The notes: generated by a model not told the origin, from the sequence alone. A stretch of 64,000 nucleotides of DNA from Blastocystis sp. Blastoise (GCA_039096225.1 JBBPEB010000014.1:1313501-1377500), one strand, 5' to 3'; numbered from the stretch's first letter, positions 1 to 12,599 are shown. Numbers and translations: made by a program.

Positions 1-280
1 TAGACATTAACAAAAGAAGGACCTTTTGCTTTTGGAAAGGGATTTGGAGTAACTGTATTAAGAATTGTTATATATATATATATTTATCTATTATTATTAT
101 TATATCTATAATCACTATTATAAATTAACTATATTATTCATTCACTATATTTTTATAATAATTAAATATAATACATATAATTATAAATCTATAACAATTC
201 TAGTTCCTTGGCAATTTATATTCTTTAATACGACAGAGATTATGTCACGATATTTATTACATGATTCTCTAACTAGGTAG
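1..280 (+). CDS. Mitochondrial carrier (SLC25) family protein, C-terminal end only
   Basis: This is the 3' end of a gene that starts left of the window. Bases 1-3 (TAG) look like an intron end, followed by an exon at 4-66. An AT-rich intron follows, and then an exon from about 203 to the TAG stop at 278-280. Read as carrier, the tail has GPFAFGKGFGVTVLRI then VPWQFIFFNTTEIMSRYL, which matches the last repeat of SLC25 carriers (G-x-x-A-x-x-KG-x-x-x-x-x-LR-x-x-PW and the sixth helix). A canonical GT-AG splice (intron 67-203) would instead shift the frame to FLGNLYSLI and stop at 270-272. The carrier-like frame needs GT..TA or TT..AG ends, or a one-base error. The substrate cannot be told from this fragment. 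Confidence 0.6.
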
Positions 281-564
281 TATTCATTGCCTATTTATAT
301 TCATTTATGTACATTCCTTTAATGTATGGTTTTCTTTTCTTATTGTTAGATGTTTAATAGTAACATTCTGTGAGGTTTTGGACTATTTTAAATTGTGTTT
401 TGTAATCTGTTATATATATATAAACTCTAAACATTTCTAATTATTTATTAAACAACAAAAAATGATATCATTATGTTAATTTAAATATAATATAAAAAGA
501 CATAATATAAAGTTTTCATTAAAAAGCTATATATATTATTGATATTCAATATGAATAATTTAAT

Positions 565-2195
565 TTATTTTCTTCCCCAGACTTCATAATCTTCGACTAT
601 AAAATAATTTGTAGATTTCATGTTATTTGTATTTACAAATAAAGAGTTCTTCTGAGGAGTATCTACAAAAGTAAATGATGACGCTTTGACCCAAGCATTA
701 TTATTACTCGAATGACAATTATTCTCTATCGCTATATCAGTACCACCTCCAAATACAGGACCATAAGAAGAAGAACAATAGATACCTCTACCTTTACCAT
801 TATGTAGATATTGAGTAGGAGGAATATTATGTTCATTACTTAAGGTAAATACAAATTCTTTAGAAGGAGACTTATCACAATTATATGTTTTTGATTCCCA
901 ACTTTGATCTGTATATCCTCCAAATATATTTATGTGATTATCATGACCTTTATGTTTGATTATAGTTACTGTTTCTCCTTGATTATCACAATATTTATGA
1001 AATTCAGCAACAGAATAATTATGCTCACTTGCTCTATATATATTTATGTATATTAAGAAAATTATATGCATTATAAAATGTAATATATAAAAAAAATGAA
1101 ATTTTTTAAAAACAAAAATGAAATAATAATAATAATAAATAATATTAATAAAAATATATACCTAAATAATAGTTTCCATTTCTTTCCGAGTCCCATCCAA
1201 TTTTGTAGTTGATAATCCATCTCTTTATTAATAATAATGGAGTCTTTAAACTGTGGTTTTGTTTGTAAGCATTCATGAACTTCTTGTATTCCTTTATTAC
1301 CAAATAAATCATATAGTTCATCCTCAAATACTTTTCTATTAATATCTGTTAGTTTATCTTCTTCTATATCTATATATCCATTATTTATATATTCATAAAT
1401 ATAATCAATATAATCATATTTCTTTTCAATATATAAATTACTATTTGTATGGTTATAATTTAGATATCCATGATTGTTTTTATTAATATAAGAATACCAT
1501 ATTTCATTCTTAATCAAGTAAGCTTTTACAATAGTATCTTTCTTTCCATTTATTATCAAATCAACTTCATCACCTTCTTCGTATTTCTTTATCTTTCGAT
1601 CTCTTCTCTCTCTACAATCTAGTAAGGTAACAGGTGTTGGTAAATTACAAAACTCAAATAAATTTAAAATATCTAACTGCTCTTCGTATTCAAAAGAACT
1701 AAAATCAGTATCTTTACCATTCAAGTAATCCAATACGTAATAAACGGAGGCTTCATTTCCATCATAACCAACAAATATTGTTCCATCATCAGTTCGTAGT
1801 TCATCAGATCGTTGTTCGGATATATAAGAAAAGGGTATTGAGTCTAAAAGAGATTTCGATATTTTAAATATCGGTCCATTATTCGTAAAACGAATCAAAT
1901 CCATGTCATTATAACTAGACTCATCACTAGAACAAATATCAATGTTCGTTATTTCAGAATTATTCTTGTTTCCAACAGATTCACTAACTGAACTAGAAAG
2001 ATCACTATCTTGTTCTATACAATCATCACCAATATGTTTGATTAGACGGGTTATAGATGCTCTAGAATGAATACTTAAATTCAGCACTGATGAGAATACA
2101 CTCACAACGTCTTTCAATAATTCTTCATACACAACAATATCTTCCTTCAATCGAGTATATCGGTCAATATCAAGGAGAACTCTTTCCTTTACCAT
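565..2195 (-). CDS. BTB/POZ-type N-terminal domain plus TLD domain protein
   Basis: Two exons (2195-1162 and 1033-565; GT-AG intron at 1161-1034) give about 500 residues. The first ~90 residues are helical and acidic. Residues ~100-190 look like a BTB/KCTD-type domain (GPIFKISKSLLDSIP, then YDGNEASVYYVLDYLNG). The C-terminal ~180 residues are a TLD domain: SIIINKEMDYQLQNWM, KKWKLLFR, FHKYCDNQGETVTII, FGGYTDQSWES, and a final FIVEDYEVWGRK. The intron splits the TLD domain between LLF and RASEHN, and the phase fits exactly. BTB-TLD proteins are common in amoebae and animals. TLD domains have been linked to oxidative-stress protection and V-ATPase binding, and BTB domains often recruit cullin-3. 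The specific role here is unknown. Confidence 0.8.
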
Positions 2196-3045
2196 TTTAA
2201 AAGAAATTAAAGAATGAAAATGAAAATGAAAATTTTTGTTTTTTTTTGTTTATTAGTTATGTCACACTAAGATTTTCATGAAAAATAAGTGCCTAATTTA
2301 GTTCATGATAGATAAATGACTCAATATTGTTATAATATATCGTTTGATGGGCAATCAAATGGAAATAATCTCAACTGATTCGTTTATTATTTGTTAGATA
2401 TATGTAGATTATTTTAATAATATGATAGATTATCTGAAATTGAGACATATTCTATTGGATCTATAAAAATATATTAAAAACATTGGAATTCTGCTTTCTG
2501 TTTGTCTAAAAAAGTCATTTTCTTGTTCCTAATATATTGAAGACAGTATATACATTCTGTAATATAAAAATAGGGAAAAAATAATAATAAAAGGATCTAA
2601 GGCTGAATTTAAAAGTATTTCTCTTTGTATAACTATTTTAACTAGAGTTATATCTATTTCTCTATTCATACAATACCAAATAAATACATAAATTTGTTAT
2701 TGTTATTTAATTCTTATCTTTTATTGTTGATTAACGTTTTTTTTTCGATATCAATAATTATATTTCTGTTTGATTTATAAATTATTTTGTTTGAAAAGAT
2801 ATTCAAGTATTATTGTGTATAATAATTAAAAGAAATTATCAAAAAATACTATTGTAAGAAATTATCTTATGTTGTCAATGAATAGATATGAAAGGACAAA
2901 GTTAAATAAATGATTTGTTATCAAAATAATAAATGATATTAAAAAATGTAGTAATAAAAATAGCATAATATATATACATATATAACAAAACAAAGAAAAC
3001 GAGAGTATCTCTAGATTAATAATTCTTATTATATAAAAAGATAGA
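2196..3045. other. Intergenic, no gene seen
   Basis: AT-rich spacer between the start of the BTB-TLD gene and the 3' end of the FIP1 gene. The only open frames are short and hydrophobic, as expected from AT-rich noise. I see no RNA gene. Confidence 0.6.
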
Positions 3046-3639
3046 TTAGTGATGACGACTTCTCGAATGATTGGTATCATGGGATCGATCACGTGACTTA
3101 TCACGTGACTTATCCTTTCTATGAGTAGTTCTATGACTTGATAAACTGTCTCTTTGAGTATTCGATGATTTCGAGGGTTCTTCAGATTGATTGTACCATA
3201 TATCTTGAGGTTGATATTTATTTGATTTATTCTTATAAGAAGAACTACTACTGTTAGATATATACTTTTTATCCATAGTGTATTTGTCTTCTGTAGGATA
3301 TTTCTCTCTTTTAATTGATTCTTGGTGAGACGAATGATATCGATCTATAGTTTTATTCTTACTACTATCTCGTTCTCTCTCTTTATTCCTTTCTCTTTCA
3401 CTTTCTCTGTCTTTTCTCCTTTCATTCTCTTTAATAGCTTCATTCCCTCTTTCATGATGATGGCGTTTTAAGTCCAAATGATTACTGTGATGACGCTTCT
3501 TGGAACTATATAAATACTCTCATTATATATATATTCTAAATAATGTATTTTATTTTTATATAAATAATAATAAAAAATGAAATAAAAATATAATTGTATC
3601 GTCAATTAAATAAATAATGCCATAAAATAATAATAATAG

Positions 3640-3737
<98 letters not shown>

Positions 3738-5604
3738 TCTTTTCCATGATTTAAAGATTGTTGATTGATATCTGATAGTTGATTCATATTAAGGAGTTCT
3801 GCAAGTGACAATGCTTGTGTTTGTGGATTTGAATTAGGACCTGTTAAGAAGGATAAGTTAGGAAGAGAAGGAGTTTGTGAATAAGATAGAGAGGTAGGAG
3901 CAGAAGAAGGAAGGAAGGGAAGAGAGGGAGGTATGTTTAGAGTAGAAGTTGATGATGATATAGAAGTAGAAGGAGGCATAGAAAGAGGAGTATTAACAGA
4001 CAGTGGAGGTATATTCATATTCATATTCATATTCATATTCATATTATTATTCATATTCATATTCATATTCATATTATTATTCATATTCATATTCATATTC
4101 ATATTATTATTCATATTATTCATATTATTCATATTATTCATATTATTCATATTCATTCCCGTGGTTAATCCTTGTTGTATATAAGGAGATAATATGGGAT
4201 TAATCATAGGATTATTAGTTTGTCCCATGGGAATTTGATTATTCTTGGTAGAATACATTAATGATGTTTGAGGCATAGATAATGAAGGAGAGGAAAGGGA
4301 AAACTGTCCAGGAATAGTATTTATCGAAGTATTATAAGGATGAAGAGAAGAATTAAGATTAGAATCAGAGATATTATTGATATTCATAGATGCAGTATTA
4401 TATATATTCATAGGATTTATAGAATTCATATTCATTGTAGTATTTATAGTATTTTTATTTATAGTATTATTATTTATAGTATTATTATTTATAGTATTAT
4501 TATTGATGGTATTTGTGGGTATGGTTTGAAGTGGTTGTTGATAGGGTAATGTTGGGTTGAGGAGAAGAGGAGAAACAGAGACAGGCAAATAAGGATTAAT
4601 CTATATATATATATATATTTTATTCTTTTAAACAAAGAATAAGAAATATATTAAATAAATAATATATATATATATATATACTTGCTGTTGAAATGCATTT
4701 GCACTTGGATGCCAAAGTGCGTCATTGTCCGGTATATACTGAGAGGCTTTCAAATGATCTTCAGATGATATCTATATATATAGATATATATAGTAGAGAG
4801 AGAGATAAACATTTTTTTTATAGAAAAGAAATATATATATATATATATATAGAGAGAAAGAATAAGACAAATTATGAAATATATATATATATATATAATA
4901 TACTTCCCAAGGAACAGAGCATTCTTGCGGCCCTTTATTCTGTTTTTGTTGTTTTCGATAATTCTAAAAAAAAAGAATTATAAAAAAAATATGTATTTTT
5001 ATGAATAAGAAGAGAGTATTAATAAACAATAATAAATAAAAAAATATAAATTATATAATTAATATATAAATATATTATTAAATAAATAAATAAATAAATA
5101 AAAAATATACTTCCCATGTAGTAGCATTTAAGCCATAATTAAAATAATCTGACAATTTGGCATCCGGATTCATCCATGATTTATCTGTTAGTTTTTCTAA
5201 ATCAATATCAAATGCAGTCATCGTTTTATAATTGGTTGGATAATCAATTCTCCAGAATGGCCATGATTTAGAATCTTTTTTATCAGATCCATCTAAAATA
5301 ATATTGATATTATCATTATCATCGTTGCCTAGAATAATATGAATGGAATCATCATCTTCATCAGAATCAGTAGAACTATCATAACTATCGTAATCATAGC
5401 TACTTGAATCATCTCTATTGTTCTTGTCTTTCAACTCAACACTACTCGAATATATTAAAAATAAAATAGTAATAAACATACAGATTCCCATCTATATCTT
5501 TCTTTGATTCCTTCTTCCTATAGTATATACATAATATAGAATAATATATATAAAATATACTTATATATATGATCAAGGTCACTATAAATATCTGTTGAAT
5601 CCAT
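3046..5604 (-). CDS. FIP1: FIP1-like pre-mRNA polyadenylation factor
   Basis: FIP1 is the subunit of the cleavage and polyadenylation complex (CPSF/CPF) that tethers poly(A) polymerase. Exons join in phase from ATG at 5604: MDSTDIYSDLDHIY, then a short Lys-rich exon, then an Asp/Ser-rich acidic stretch (5070-5444) carrying DDDSIHIILGNDD. The Fip1 signature follows: LTDKSWMNPDAKLSDYFNYG, then NATTWEVY; a later exon adds NYRKQQKQNKGPQECSVPWE. After that come a Pro/Ser/Asn/Met-rich low-complexity region (about 3740-4595, with Asn-Met runs) and an Arg/Lys/Asp/Glu/Ser-rich tail ending in SRSRHH (3046-3515). Acidic N-terminus, Fip1 motif, Pro-rich middle and RE/RS-type tail are the order known for animal and plant FIP1. 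At least four introns are present; one is almost pure (TA)n. The family call is firm; exon edges at 4605-4770 were placed by eye. Confidence 0.85.
3642..3735. repeat. (TA)n microsatellite in an FIP1 intron
   Basis: About 47 uninterrupted TA units make up the 5' part of the last FIP1 intron. On the coding strand the intron opens GTATATAT, so the splice donor merges into the repeat. Confidence 0.95.
4011..4155 (-). repeat. Coding repeat: Asn-Met tract in FIP1
   Basis: Tandem AAT/ATG codons on the minus strand (plus strand shows cattattcat and catattcat units) encode alternating MN, MNN and MNMNMN runs inside FIP1. A second Asn-Thr repeat (NNNTI units) lies at about 4445-4520. Both look like in-frame microsatellite expansion inside a disordered region. 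Confidence 0.85.
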
Positions 5605-6045
5605 ATTTTTTTAATTATAATGATTTGTAAATGTTTTTAAAGTTATAAATAAATGTATAGTATCGCCTGGCTACAATAACTATATATATATATAAAGAAA
5701 ATTACAAGATGAAATAGAAAATGAGTTTAGACGTAAATTATAAACATATATTTGATTTATACTTGGAAAGTACTGTACTATAGACAGTATTCAATACGAT
5801 GAAGTCTTAATACTATATGAAATAGCAAAGAAATAAGAAATGAATTGAGAAATCATGGGAATCAGGATTATTTTGAAATGAGTAGGTGAAATACGAATTA
5901 AAACATGGAATATCGTCTTTGTTGTGAAGAGCGAATTAAAAAATATGGGTAAAAAACATATATAATCATGATTGTATGGGGTGAATTTTAGGTTAAGAAA
6001 TTGATGATGATGAAAGACAAATAAGTATATTTCTATTATATCATC
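5605..6045. promoter_or_regulatory. Shared divergent upstream region of FIP1 and eIF3d
   Basis: The 441 bp between two divergently oriented start codons must hold both promoters. It is AT-rich with a (TA) run near 5680. I see no defined motif. Confidence 0.4.
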
Positions 6046-7187
6046 ATGTCAGAAGTTTCAAGTCAAACTATTGTTGAGCCTAAGCACTTTGAGATTCCTG
6101 AAGTTCATGTAAATTCTTTTGGATGGGGTCCTTGTACTGTTTCTGATAAATTTGTTTCGATGCCTTTCCAACTTTTCAGTAAAGATGAAAAGTTAGGAAG
6201 AATTATTGACTTTAGTATTCCTAGTGGTCATCGTATATTTCTAAACTTTTTAATTCCATTTTTTGTTCTATTTCTTAACATTTATTCTCTTTTCATATAG
6301 GTAAAGGTGATGATTCTGATGCTAGTGATGATGACTCTTTCATTAATGTTGAAACTGTACGTGCTAAGTCTAATCACAAGAAGATTCTTACTTCTCGTAG
6401 ACAACAAAAGAATCAACAAAGAAATGCTGCTGCTGCTATTGCTGCTGCTAATGAAGAAGAAGCTGCTAATCAACCTGGTTATGTTAATCAATATAAACCT
6501 AAAGTTCAAAAATATGTTTATCGTAAGAATAACCAAAATTACACTAAATTACCCTCTGTTGAAGTATATATTGTTTTCATTTATTTTTATTATTAGATTT
6601 GTTTCTTATTTTATATTTTTAAATAATATATTTTTAATTTTATTTTATATTTAATTATTATTATGATTATATATAGATTAAACCCACTTGGAAACCTGTT
6701 AGTCAATTTATTTTCTCGGAATTAAATAAAAAGATTCAAAAGGAAATTCCTCAAGGAAAAGATATGTATGTTGTTTATTCTAATTATTATGTTTATTTTT
6801 ATTAAATTATGATTATATTTTAATTATATTTTAATTATATATATATATATATACTATTATATTATTTTCATTAATAAGCTTATATATATAAATATAGTGT
6901 TCAATTAGGTATTCTAAAGCAATATAAAGATTCGATGTCAAAAGTTACTCCGAAGGCTCCTATAGTCTTAAAGCATGATAATAATGCTGTTTTCTTTAGT
7001 AATATTACTACTACTGATGATAGTGTCTTCGAAACACTCGCTCCCACGGGAATCGCCAATGTTTATGCTACAGATCAAATTATTTCTCATTTAATGATTG
7101 CTGCTAAAACTAGTACTCCTTGGTATATATATTATATTCTTATATGTATTCTATAAAGAGTTTCATTTATATATATTTTTATTTATT

Positions 7188-7225
<38 letters not shown>

Positions 7226-7802
7226 ATATTATAGTACGTAAGGTGAATGGAGTTATTTTCTTAGATCATCGTGACGGAGTGTACGATCTTTTAACGGTCG
7301 ATGAAACAGCTTCTGACGCTATCACCGATGTCGATAAAGAAAATGCACTTAAGTATATATATATATATATATGTATATGTTTGATTTTATGATATCTATT
7401 TGATTTCTATATAATAAAATAGAATTTGTTATATATTTCAAATGTTTATTAACATTATATATTTATATATATAATATGTATTTATGTTTATAGAGTTGAA
7501 GCTACTGTTATTAATCAGAGTTTCAATGAATTTGTCGTGGATAAAGTAGTTGAAGATAAAGACATTAAACCTAATCCTTTCTTTGATGAAGAAGAAGTAT
7601 AGTGTTTTATTAATATTATTATATTTATTATGAGTATTGTTGTTTTTTGTTATTAATATATTGATTTCTTTAAAGAAAATAGAATTGTTTTCATTTTTTT
7701 AGAGTTCTTATACTTATTATGCATAATTATACTTGCTATTCTCTATTTTTAATACTCGTTAACTTATACTATTTATTATTATATCTATTCATCTTCTATT
7801 GT

Positions 7803-7844
<42 letters not shown>

Positions 7845-8046
7845 CATCCTAATGGTCATCCTTCTTCAACAGTATATAAATATCGTAAGTTCCAATTAAC
7901 TGAAGATCTCTCTTTATTGGTCCGAACTGAAGTACATGGCATAGAAATCAAAGGAGAACAAAAGAAATATATAAATAGTTATGCTCTTAATGAGTGGGAT
8001 GTCACCAAAAAACCAAATCAAAAATGGAGATCTATGCTTGATAAAG

Positions 8047-8133
<87 letters not shown>

Positions 8134-8716
8134 CATTATTTTAATATTTAGAGTGGTCAAGTATTATTTAATGAAATTAAGAATAATAATACTAAAGTAT
8201 GTAAATGGATTGCTCAAAGTATTTTAGCTGGTGTTGATGCTATCAAATTAGGTTATGTTACTAGAAAAGGACAAGATGCCAAAAAGTATATATAATATTA
8301 TAATAAATTAAAAGTAGACACAAAATAGAATATTATTACCAATAACAAATTAATATATTTTTAATAATAATAATCAATATATATATAGTCATATTTTATT
8401 AAATGTTGATAACGTTACTCCTTCTGTATTTGCTGCTAATGCATTGTTAAATGAAAAGAACTTATGGGCTGTTTTAATTAACCTTTTAACTGAAATTAAA
8501 AAACAACCTGATGGTAAATATTATTTAGTTAGAGATCCTTCTAAACCTATTTTACGTTTATATTCTGTTCCTGATGATGAAAGTGATGATGAAGAAGAAG
8601 ACGATGATGATGATTCTAGTGAAAGTTCTAGTGACGATGATTCTAGTGATGATGATGATGATGACAGCAGTGAAAGTTCTAGTAGTGATGACGATGATGA
8701 TGATGATGAAGAATAA
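6046..8716 (+). CDS. EIF3D: Eukaryotic translation initiation factor 3 subunit D
   Basis: eIF3d is the cap-binding peripheral subunit of the eIF3 complex on the 40S ribosome. Nine exons join in phase (6046-6232, 6301-6563, 6677-6765, 6898-7122, 7224-7352, 7494-7596, 7845-8048, 8152-8285, 8389-8716) to 553 residues; the human protein has 548. The N-terminus has the family motif NSFGWGPCTVSDKF..MPFQLFSKDEKLGRI. Next come a basic Gln/Ala-rich stretch and KPTWKPVSQFIFSELNK. The cap-binding domain includes HRDGVYDLLTVDETA, LNEWDVTKKPNQKWR and AKWIAQSILAG-like text (CKWIAQSILAGVDAIKLGYV), then NLWAVLINLLTEI and IL-RLYSVPDDE. It ends in a long Asp/Ser/Glu acidic tail, as in other eIF3d proteins. Introns are 68-248 bp and several are mostly (TA)n. 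Confidence 0.97.
7803..7842. repeat. (TA)n microsatellite in eIF3d intron 6
   Basis: About 20 TA units run directly into the 3' splice site (ATATAG). Confidence 0.9.
8049..8129. repeat. (TA)n microsatellite in eIF3d intron 7
   Basis: About 40 TA units begin at the donor itself (GTATATAT). Together with a short AT tail and TATTTAG they form the whole intron. Confidence 0.95.
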
Positions 8717-8971
8717 ATATAAATGATCAATCTGATTTTTACTTATTTGTTTTGTACTTTTTTGTTGTTTTATATTCTTTTTTTTATATAGTTATTGTTT
8801 TGTTTCTATATTCTATATTCCATTTGAAACTACATCCATCGAATAAAGATATTCTTTTAAATAAAAACAATTTTAGTTCATATGTCCAAAATTCGTAACT
8901 GTGACAAAAAAAAAAAAAAAAAAAAATTCTTTAAAAAAAAAGTGAATTTTATTTTTATCGATTGAATCATA

Positions 8972-10242
8972 ATGAGTGCAAAACATCCTAAACCTCTTCT
9001 ACCATCATTCTTAGATGAGGAAGAAGTACAAACTGTTATCACAAAGAAAACAAAAGATGAAGGTGCTTTAAAACAAATTGAAGAAGAGTTAATAGATCCA
9101 AGTAAAACACCAAAGAATGAAGAAGAAGATCCTAACGAAGATAATGAAGACAATAAAAGCTTAAAAGACACAGAAAATGAATCAAAAGATGATGATCATG
9201 AAGAATATTCTAATAATCCTCGTCGTGAAAGATTGATGAAATTGAAAAAGAAGTTATTACAAGGTTTGTTAAATTATATATTTCATTTATTGTCATTTCT
9301 ATTCTCATGAATCCTTTATCTAGCCGATTTAATTAGTAAGAATGAAGTCTCTGAAGAATTCACTAGACTTGAAACTGATGAGTAAGAATCTCTTGTTTTT
9401 TATATCTTCATTTCATTAATTTTCTGTTTGATTTCTTAATGTTTTTCTATTTTTTAAATCATTTTCGAATAATTCTTGTTTGATCATTTAATATTATTTT
9501 AAATATAGTATTGAAAAGAAACAAAAGCGTGAAGAATGGTATCGTCAACATCAACAAAAATTAAAAGATTTAAAAGCGAAAGGAATAGATGAAGAACATT
9601 CGTATATATATATATCTTTTTGAACTATAATTATATTTAAATGAATACTATTTTAATATAGTTATTTAATGGAATCTGTAGCTTCTGCTGAGAAACGAGA
9701 ATCAAAGAAAGAACAAAAAGAAATGAATCGCATTAATAATTTTGGATGGAATATTTTTAATCAAGTATTTTTAAATTTTTTTTTTGATTTCTTGATATAT
9801 TTTTTAATTGTTTTTTAACTGTATTTATTTTATATATTCTATTTAATATATCTATTCTATTTATATAATATACTATACTATAATATGTAATATATGATTA
9901 GTACTATATTCATATATATAGGATGCATTATATAGAGCTTATAATAAGCAAGTATCAAAATTACCCAAAAAATCAGTATCCGATCTTTCTACCAAAGATT
10001 CCCTTGATTATGGTGATAATTCTAAGATAGATCCTGAAAAAGCAGAAATGGTGGCTAATTATTATAAAGAAAAAGATGAAAAATCAAAAGAAAACTTTAG
10101 TAAACGTAAAACATTTTATAATGAAGAAGAAGTTAATTATATTAATGAAAGAAATAGAGTATTTAATAAGAGATTAAGTCGTTATTATGATAAGTATACT
10201 GCAGATATGAGAGCTAATATTGAAAGAGGTTCTGCACTTTAA
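8972..10242 (+). CDS. SYF2: Pre-mRNA-splicing factor SYF2
   Basis: SYF2 (GCIP-interacting protein p29) is a component of the Prp19/NTC-associated spliceosome core. Five exons (8972-9263, 9324-9381, 9509-9601, 9662-9764, 9922-10242) join in phase to 288 residues. The first ~85 residues are acidic and disordered. Residues ~85-150 are highly charged helix (RRERLMKLKKKL, then KKQKREEWYRQHQQKLK). The family core follows: FGWNIFNQDALYRAYNKQV, then MVANYYKEKDEKSKENFSKR, then the C-terminal signature INERNRVFNKRLSRYYDKYT and ANIERGSAL. These match the most conserved SYF2 stretch residue for residue at the hallmark positions. It lies 255 bp downstream of eIF3d on the same strand. Its presence beside heavily intron-split genes fits a full major spliceosome. 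Confidence 0.96.
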
Positions 10243-10562
10243 TTTTATATACTTTTTTTTCTTCTTTTGTTTATCTAGAATTTCTTTTTTTTGTATTACA
10301 TATTTTATTTGTTAACATGTTTTGATGTCCATTATATTAGTTTGTTTTTTCTCAATAATATGTATATCATAATTAAAATCACTGAATTATTATGAATTGA
10401 TAAAAAAAGATCATGTATTTTAATTAAATAAACAAAAAAACAGTCATAGATTTGATAAGATTTATAGATAATATAAAATGCATTTATATAATATGTACAG
10501 CAAAATTTTATTAAAATAAAAACAAAAATAAAAGCAACCTTTATTGTTTTAATAGAGAATAA
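10243..10562. other. Convergent intergenic spacer
   Basis: 320 bp between the 3' ends of SYF2 and the SWIB gene. It holds T-rich then A-rich sequence as expected of two facing 3' UTRs, and nothing else that I can see. Confidence 0.5.
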
Positions 10563-11015
10563 TTAAGAAGATTTAGGAGTACTCTTTTCAAAATGTTTGG
10601 AAAGTAAACCAGTAAGTTGAAGCATACCAACTTTATCAACACCAAGAAGAGCCTTTAAAGTAGGATCACAAATAATTTCTCTCATGTTATTAGCATTTTG
10701 AAGATTATTAGCTTTTATATAAGCCCAAGTTTTCTTCTGAACATCAATATGAGAAGCTACATTGATACCCATGAAAGATGAAAGTTGAGGAGAAAGACGA
10801 ATAGGTTTTTCAAGACCACTTGGTTTACGATCAGTTTTAGGTTTAGCAGGAGCCTTAGCACGAGGTTTTCTAGCTTTCTTAGTAGTTGCCTTAGGAGCAG
10901 CAGCAGCAACAGGAGTAACTGGTTGAGCAGCTGTAGCATTAGGAGCTACCTTTGTAACGAAAGCTCTGGCAAACATAGGAGTTTGACCAAATATATAGAT
11001 AGGAAGTCTCTGCAT
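10563..11015 (-). CDS. SWIB/MDM2-domain protein with probable mitochondrial targeting
   Basis: A single 150-residue exon. The first ~35 residues (MQRLPIYIFGQTPMFARAFV...) are poor in acid and carry Arg with hydrophobic residues, as expected of a mitochondrial presequence. Residues 35-70 are Ala/Lys/Pro-rich with KKARKPRAKAPAKPK, similar to histone-H1-like tails. Residues ~72-143 form a SWIB domain: LSPQLSSFMGINVASHIDVQ, KKTWAYIKANNLQN, REIICDPTLKALLG, and LTGLLSKHF. Small SWIB proteins occur in plant organelles and in bacteria such as Chlamydia, where nucleoid roles are proposed. A mitochondrial nucleoid role here is inference. There is no intron, unlike most neighbours. Confidence 0.85.
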   Translation of the reverse strand: MQRLPIYIFGQTPMFARAFVTKVAPNATAAQPVTPVAAAAPKATTKKARKPRAKAPAKPKTDRKPSGLEKPIRLSPQLSSFMGINVASHIDVQKKTWAYIKANNLQNANNMREIICDPTLKALLGVDKVGMLQLTGLLSKHFEKSTPKSS

Positions 11016-12599
11016 TGTGAATTAACGAAGTAAATAAAATAACAACAAAAAAAAAGTTCCTCCAAAAAAAATTTTCAAAGTATATTTTCTTTCAATGAAT
11101 AATTTTCATTTTCCTAGTGTCTTTTTAAATATAACCGTAATTCATATTATTTGATACAGTTCTCTTTCTCAATCATACTAAACCACGAATATTTTCATTT
11201 CTATAACCAAATTTTCAAAATATATATATTTATTTTTATAAAGCTTTTTTGTCCATTTTATTCTTTAAAATGCTTGCTTTATTCATGTATCTGCTTTATT
11301 TATTATATAAATGTCATGAATATATTAAGAATACTATTTATACATAACTCGAAGCAAATTTTGTTTTTTACTTGCAAATGACCTGTAGTTAAACGTGTGT
11401 GAATTCAATATCAATTGATAGTCATCATAATGTATGCATCTAATGTATCAATCGTTTTTTAAAATATATAAAATATTGTTTATTGAAATTTAAATATTTT
11501 TCTGGCTTACGATTCACTCTTAATAGTTTAAAATTAATTTATATTCCAAAGTATGATTATAAAAAATGAATTAGGATGCAAATATTTATATTTTATTTTA
11601 GTTGTATAAAGGTTAGAGTCGATAAATTTGTTTGGTCACTAGTTGATAAAAATATTTATTTTTAAAGATATTTCTTCAGTATAAAAAGATAAAAAGTAGA
11701 TATTTTAATGAAAACTATATCAACAACTCTTTGGATATCATTATATGATTGATAATGGACGTAATTATACATATAGAAACAAAGTTGTATATAGTTAAAA
11801 AAAATAATAGTATATTAAATTGATTATTTTAGAATATGTTTAAAAAACATAAGTCTTAAGGTGTAATATGTTATATTTGTTACTTCCATATTCAATACAT
11901 TAAGGATAAATAAAAAAGCTATTCTAGCATTATTTCTAATAATCTGTGTTCATTCAAAATAATACACTTTGTTCTATAAATTGATAACATATATCTTTAT
12001 AATTCGAATTTTATATTTCTTAGTCTATAAACTACTTTAAAATTATTATATCTTTTGATATCTCTTTATTTTCATGATTTGTAATTGAAAAACAAATCAT
12101 TCTCTTTGAGAAACATTTCAAGTTTCTTTTATAAGCCTTATTTCATTTATATATCAATTTGATCAATATATATGAATCACAATAAGATATATTTATATAC
12201 TTGATACTATAAAAAAATACCATATTTAAAAAAACGTTGGTTTCTAATATTCTTTAAGTAAAATAAATCTGACTGAAGGATTATCTATTTCATACAATGT
12301 AGATTTAATATAAGAATCCAAAGAAATATTAATATATTTTTCAATAATAGTTTCATAATGAATAATAAAGTTGCATTATTTATACTTAAGAAATATTTGA
12401 ATCATTTTCGATATAAATGCCAATGTAATATGCATCATCTAACTATCTTCTAATTATAAATAAAATAAAACAAAAATCTGAATATTTTTCAGAAATCTTT
12501 CAATATGTTCTATAATTCTGGGAAAATGAATTTTTCAATGAGGAGAAATAGGAAAAATATTTATAGGGTGTATTGTTTTTCCTTTTATCCTCTAGATAA
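11016..12599. other. Long intergenic region, no gene seen
   Basis: About 1.6 kb of AT-rich sequence between two divergent mitochondrial-protein genes. Open frames are short, low-complexity and lack any family motif. I see no tRNA-like element and no tandem repeat. The 5' flanks of both genes must hold their promoters. Confidence 0.55.

Noticed and set aside
8521-8730. Minus-strand Ser-rich frame
   Set aside because: It is the antisense of the Asp/Ser acidic tail of eIF3d.
9246-9324. eIF3j as the identity of the 8972-10242 gene
   Set aside because: The acidic N-terminus suggested eIF3j at first, but the FGWNIFNQDALYRAY and INERNRVFNKRLSRYYDKYT segments identify SYF2.
11151-11381. 76-codon frame in the 11-12.6 kb gap
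   Set aside because: Low-complexity Phe/Ile/Leu/Tyr content with no domain and no splice partners.
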